64,000 nt of DNA from the NCBI GenBank assembly GCA_018268015.1, contig JAFDXJ010000008.1:62001-126000 (forward strand), in the 5' to 3' direction. The notes under the pieces were generated by a model. It did no database searches. It was not told the DNA's origin and was given only the letters and a program-made list of their open reading frames with translations. Position numbers and translations under genes: made by a program. The stretch is from Bacteroidota bacterium (lineage in GTDB: Bacteria; Bacteroidota; Bacteroidia; Chitinophagales; Chitinophagaceae). Below are positions 62,081 to 64,000 of the stretch, one piece after another. Within the stretch, counting starts at the first letter, position 1, and each line of letters starts with the position of its first letter.

Positions 62081-63466
62081 ATGAACTTAAGATCAAAATT
62101 TCTACTTGTACTTACTATTGTTATCTCAACCATTTTGATTTTAAGTTTTTTAAGTGTGTATTTTTTATATGAACATTTCAAAGACACGGATGAAAAAAAG
62201 TTTTTATTGGCTGAAGCCAATGAAGCCTCTTTTTTGTATTTTAAAATGAGTAATAGCAATGGATCTTTCGATAGTACATCCTCAAAGGTGTCCATTGATA
62301 GTGAAGGCTATAAGGCCATAAGTATAGTCATTTTTAATGCTGCGAAAAAGGTTGCTTACAGTTTCCCGGATTCAGCATTTCATGGTATTGACATGGCTTC
62401 CCTGGATAGTATTCGCGAAGATGACCCCTATTATTTTAAAGGTGACGAATCCATATCTGTTGGTGTATTTTACAGTCATCAAAATGATTATTGCTATACC
62501 ATTGTTTCCGTGAATACAAATTTTGATGAATTGCAGCGTTCCTTATTAAGAAACATTTTGATTATTGTAGCATTGACTGCGATTGTTTTTATTGTCATGT
62601 TTTCTTTTTATTATGTTTTTATTGTAACGGCTCCTTTAGTCAAATTAAGTTCGCAAATGAGGCATATCTCCGTAAGTGATTTGAAAAAAAGAGTTGACGT
62701 GGTTAAAGGCGATTTTAAAACGAATGAAATTGTGCAAGTTTCAACCAATATGAATCTCATGCTGGATAGGTTGGAAAAGGCATTTGATAATCAGAAAAAT
62801 TTTGTCAGGCAGGCATCACATGAATTGCGTACACCCCTGGCAAATATGCTTTTGCAGACGGAGTATGCATTAGAAAAAGACCTTGATAAAAGTGATTATC
62901 AGTTTATTCTGAAATCATTAAAAGAGGATGAACTGGAATTAATTTCCCTTATTAATACTTTGCTTCAGTTTTCACAATATGATCAAATCGTCAATCTCCA
63001 ACTTTCTCCGTTAACCAGGTTGGATGATTTGATATATGCATGTATTTCTTTTGCCCGGAAAAGCTATCCCGGGATTCATTTTAATTTTAAATTTGCCTCT
63101 TCCCCCGAATCGGAAGAAGCCATTTCTGTGAATGGGCACCCTGAATTGTTGCGTGTGGCTTTTAATAACCTCATAAAAAATGCCTATCACTATTCCCTGG
63201 ATAAAAAGGTAGATATTATTATTGACCCTAAGGCAGACGAGGTAGAAGTGATTTTTGAAAATACCGGTAATGGCCTAAAAGACGATGAAATAGAAAAATT
63301 ATTTCTGCCATTTTTCCGGGGAGAAAACAAAAGCGCTTCAAAAGGATTTGGTCTGGGATTAGCTATTGTGGAAAAAATCATAAAAATCCATCATGCAAAA
63401 ATTACTTACCAATATACGGCAGACGGTAAAAACCGATTTACCTTAAAGTTTAAAAGGTATCAATAA
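62081..63466 (+). CDS. Sensor histidine kinase partner
   Basis: 461 residues. Two membrane helices (about 9-28 and 165-187) enclose a periplasmic sensor of about 135 residues; then HAMP ('PLVKLSSQMRHIS...'), phospho-acceptor H247 in 'ASHELRTPLANML', and HATPase boxes 'NNLIKNAYHY', 'FENTGNGLKDDEIEKLF' and 'GFGLGLAIVEKI'. Follows the regulator by six bases. Signal unknown. Confidence 0.95.
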   Translation: MNLRSKFLLVLTIVISTILILSFLSVYFLYEHFKDTDEKKFLLAEANEASFLYFKMSNSNGSFDSTSSKVSIDSEGYKAISIVIFNAAKKVAYSFPDSAFHGIDMASLDSIREDDPYYFKGDESISVGVFYSHQNDYCYTIVSVNTNFDELQRSLLRNILIIVALTAIVFIVMFSFYYVFIVTAPLVKLSSQMRHISVSDLKKRVDVVKGDFKTNEIVQVSTNMNLMLDRLEKAFDNQKNFVRQASHELRTPLANMLLQTEYALEKDLDKSDYQFILKSLKEDELELISLINTLLQFSQYDQIVNLQLSPLTRLDDLIYACISFARKSYPGIHFNFKFASSPESEEAISVNGHPELLRVAFNNLIKNAYHYSLDKKVDIIIDPKADEVEVIFENTGNGLKDDEIEKLFLPFFRGENKSASKGFGLGLAIVEKIIKIHHAKITYQYTADGKNRFTLKFKRYQ

Positions 63467-63486
63467 AAAACCGGTTAAAAACCGGT
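63464..63486 (-). terminator. Terminator after rpsT
   Basis: On the minus strand ACCGGT-TTTTA-ACCGGT followed by a run of six T. ACCGGT is itself palindromic. It lies between the convergent kinase and rpsT and may also serve the kinase transcript. Confidence 0.75.
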
Positions 63487-63514
63487 CATTAAAGTAATGG
63501 AACATTTATCCCAA

Positions 63515-63769
63515 TCAGGCTCCTGTAGTAACGTGCTTGGTTAATTTGCTTTTCAGGTTTCCTGCTTTATTTTTATGAATGATTCCGCGTTTGGCCATTT
63601 TGTCAATCATGGAAATAACGTTAGGCAATTGCTCTTTTTTTTCTGCATCGTCTTTTGCAGCTTTCAATCCACGAATTGCATTACGGGTTGTTTTGCCATA
63701 ATATTTATTGCGATCTCTTCTTTTAGCAGCCTGGCGCGTATCCTTTTTTGTTGCTTTATGATTTGCCAT
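63515..63769 (-). CDS. rpsT: 30S ribosomal protein S20
   Basis: 84 residues, basic. Family pattern clear: 'MANHKATKKDTRQAAKRRDRN', helical, with 'GIIHKNKAGNLKSKLTKHV' at the C-terminus. Binds 16S rRNA. Monocistronic with its own promoter at 63789-63796 and a terminator at 63464-63486. Confidence 0.98.
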   Translation of the reverse strand: MANHKATKKDTRQAAKRRDRNKYYGKTTRNAIRGLKAAKDDAEKKEQLPNVISMIDKMAKRGIIHKNKAGNLKSKLTKHVTTGA

Positions 63770-63788
63770 GATTTTTTTTTTCGGACGG

Positions 63789-63796
63789 CAAAGGTA
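63789..63796 (-). promoter_or_regulatory. rpsT promoter -7 box
   Basis: TACCTTTG on the minus strand, an exact TAnnTTTG match, 19 bases before the ATG at 63769. No TTTG at -33. Confidence 0.6.
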
Positions 63797-63950
63797 AGCA
63801 GCAATTTTTATATGAAAAAATTTATAAAAAGATAATTTTTTTTAAAAAAGCACTTCTCTTTTTAAAACCATCAATTTACTTTAGTTATTTACTTTCAAAG
63901 GCCGATATTTGCATGACCTGTAAATAAACTATTTCCAAATATAACACAGC

Positions 63951-64000
63951 ATGAAAGATTTTTCATATATCACCGGCTCACATCCGGCATTTATAGAAAC
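63951..64000 (+). CDS. sucA: 2-oxoglutarate dehydrogenase E1 component, first 16 codons (partial)
   Basis: Frame open to the right edge of the window, reading MKDFSYITGSHPAFIE. This is the N-terminal consensus of Bacteroidota 2-oxoglutarate dehydrogenase E1 (HPAFIE followed by the lipoyl-subunit-binding helix). Thiamine-diphosphate enzyme of the citric acid cycle. A near-match -7 box GATATTTG lies at 63904-63911. Only the first 16 codons are visible, so the call depends on this short match. Confidence 0.7.
   Translation, partial: MKDFSYITGSHPAFIE

Overview
The window is an AT-rich chromosomal segment from a member of the Bacteroidota, most likely a Chitinophagia/Chitinophagaceae-type bacterium. 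The evidence is a secreted PorP/SprF-like type IX secretion protein, a TonB-dependent receptor with a carboxypeptidase-regulatory-like N-terminus, a DUF5916 protein, DUF2807 (head GIN) proteins, and many promoters that fit the Bacteroidota sigma-ABfr pattern (TTTG, then TAnnTTTG at about -7). It is mainly housekeeping sequence with a few accessory insertions. I saw no insertion sequence, prophage or CRISPR array. The genus is not certain.

Layout. 1-855 is the N-terminus of a TamB-like protein (minus strand). 1.2-5.4 kb holds bioA, an SRPBCC protein, an ABC-2 permease, folK and a deoxynucleoside kinase. 5.5-12.5 kb holds an MFS transporter, a YkgJ-type cysteine-cluster protein, a sterol-desaturase-family enzyme, a Tat-exported class V aminotransferase, a small zinc metalloprotease with an upstream micro-ORF, and exonuclease III. 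12.7-17.2 kb is a divergent cluster for meta-cleavage of 3-hydroxyanthranilate: 3-HAA dioxygenase and ACMS decarboxylase on the minus strand, and an SDR, a 2-aminomuconate-semialdehyde dehydrogenase-like enzyme and a RidA-family 2-aminomuconate deaminase on the plus strand. Together they would convert 3-hydroxyanthranilate (from tryptophan/kynurenine) to 4-oxalocrotonate.

17.3-28.6 kb holds an orphan XRE antitoxin-like gene, an NtrC-type regulator/histidine kinase pair, a purine module (NupG-like permease plus adenine deaminase), a lipoprotein, anmK, guaB, dprA and a HAD phosphatase. 28.9-38.2 kb holds an amino-acid permease, an ABC ATPase without its permease, a YfiT-type bacillithiol transferase, dodecin, cbpA-cbpM, a glutamine amidotransferase, an M42 peptidase, a UbiA-like protein with a lipoprotein, and a LuxE-like acyl-protein synthetase. 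tRNA-Leu(CAG) and initiator tRNA-fMet(CAU) flank a PorP/SprF gene and the era-der GTPase pair.

42.8-45.4 kb is a TPP-riboswitch-controlled TonB-dependent receptor, presumably importing thiamine or a precursor. 45.6-52.7 kb carries a secreted PIG-L deacetylase, an unlisted 38-residue membrane protein overlapping a sodium:solute symporter, and a DUF5916 outer-membrane-type protein. 52.7-58.7 kb is a minus-strand guaA run (guaA, periplasmic-binding-like protein, Lhr-type helicase, PdeM nuclease). The end holds a DUF2807 lipoprotein, an M14 peptidase, an OmpR/EnvZ-type two-component pair, rpsT and the first 16 codons of sucA.

The most notable points are: the compact 3-HAA meta pathway; two promoters (bioA, guaB) whose -7 box ends exactly 3 nt before the start codon, implying leaderless mRNAs; the TPP riboswitch leader with a 5'-terminal hairpin that competes with P1; and two small ORFs translationally overlapping their downstream genes.
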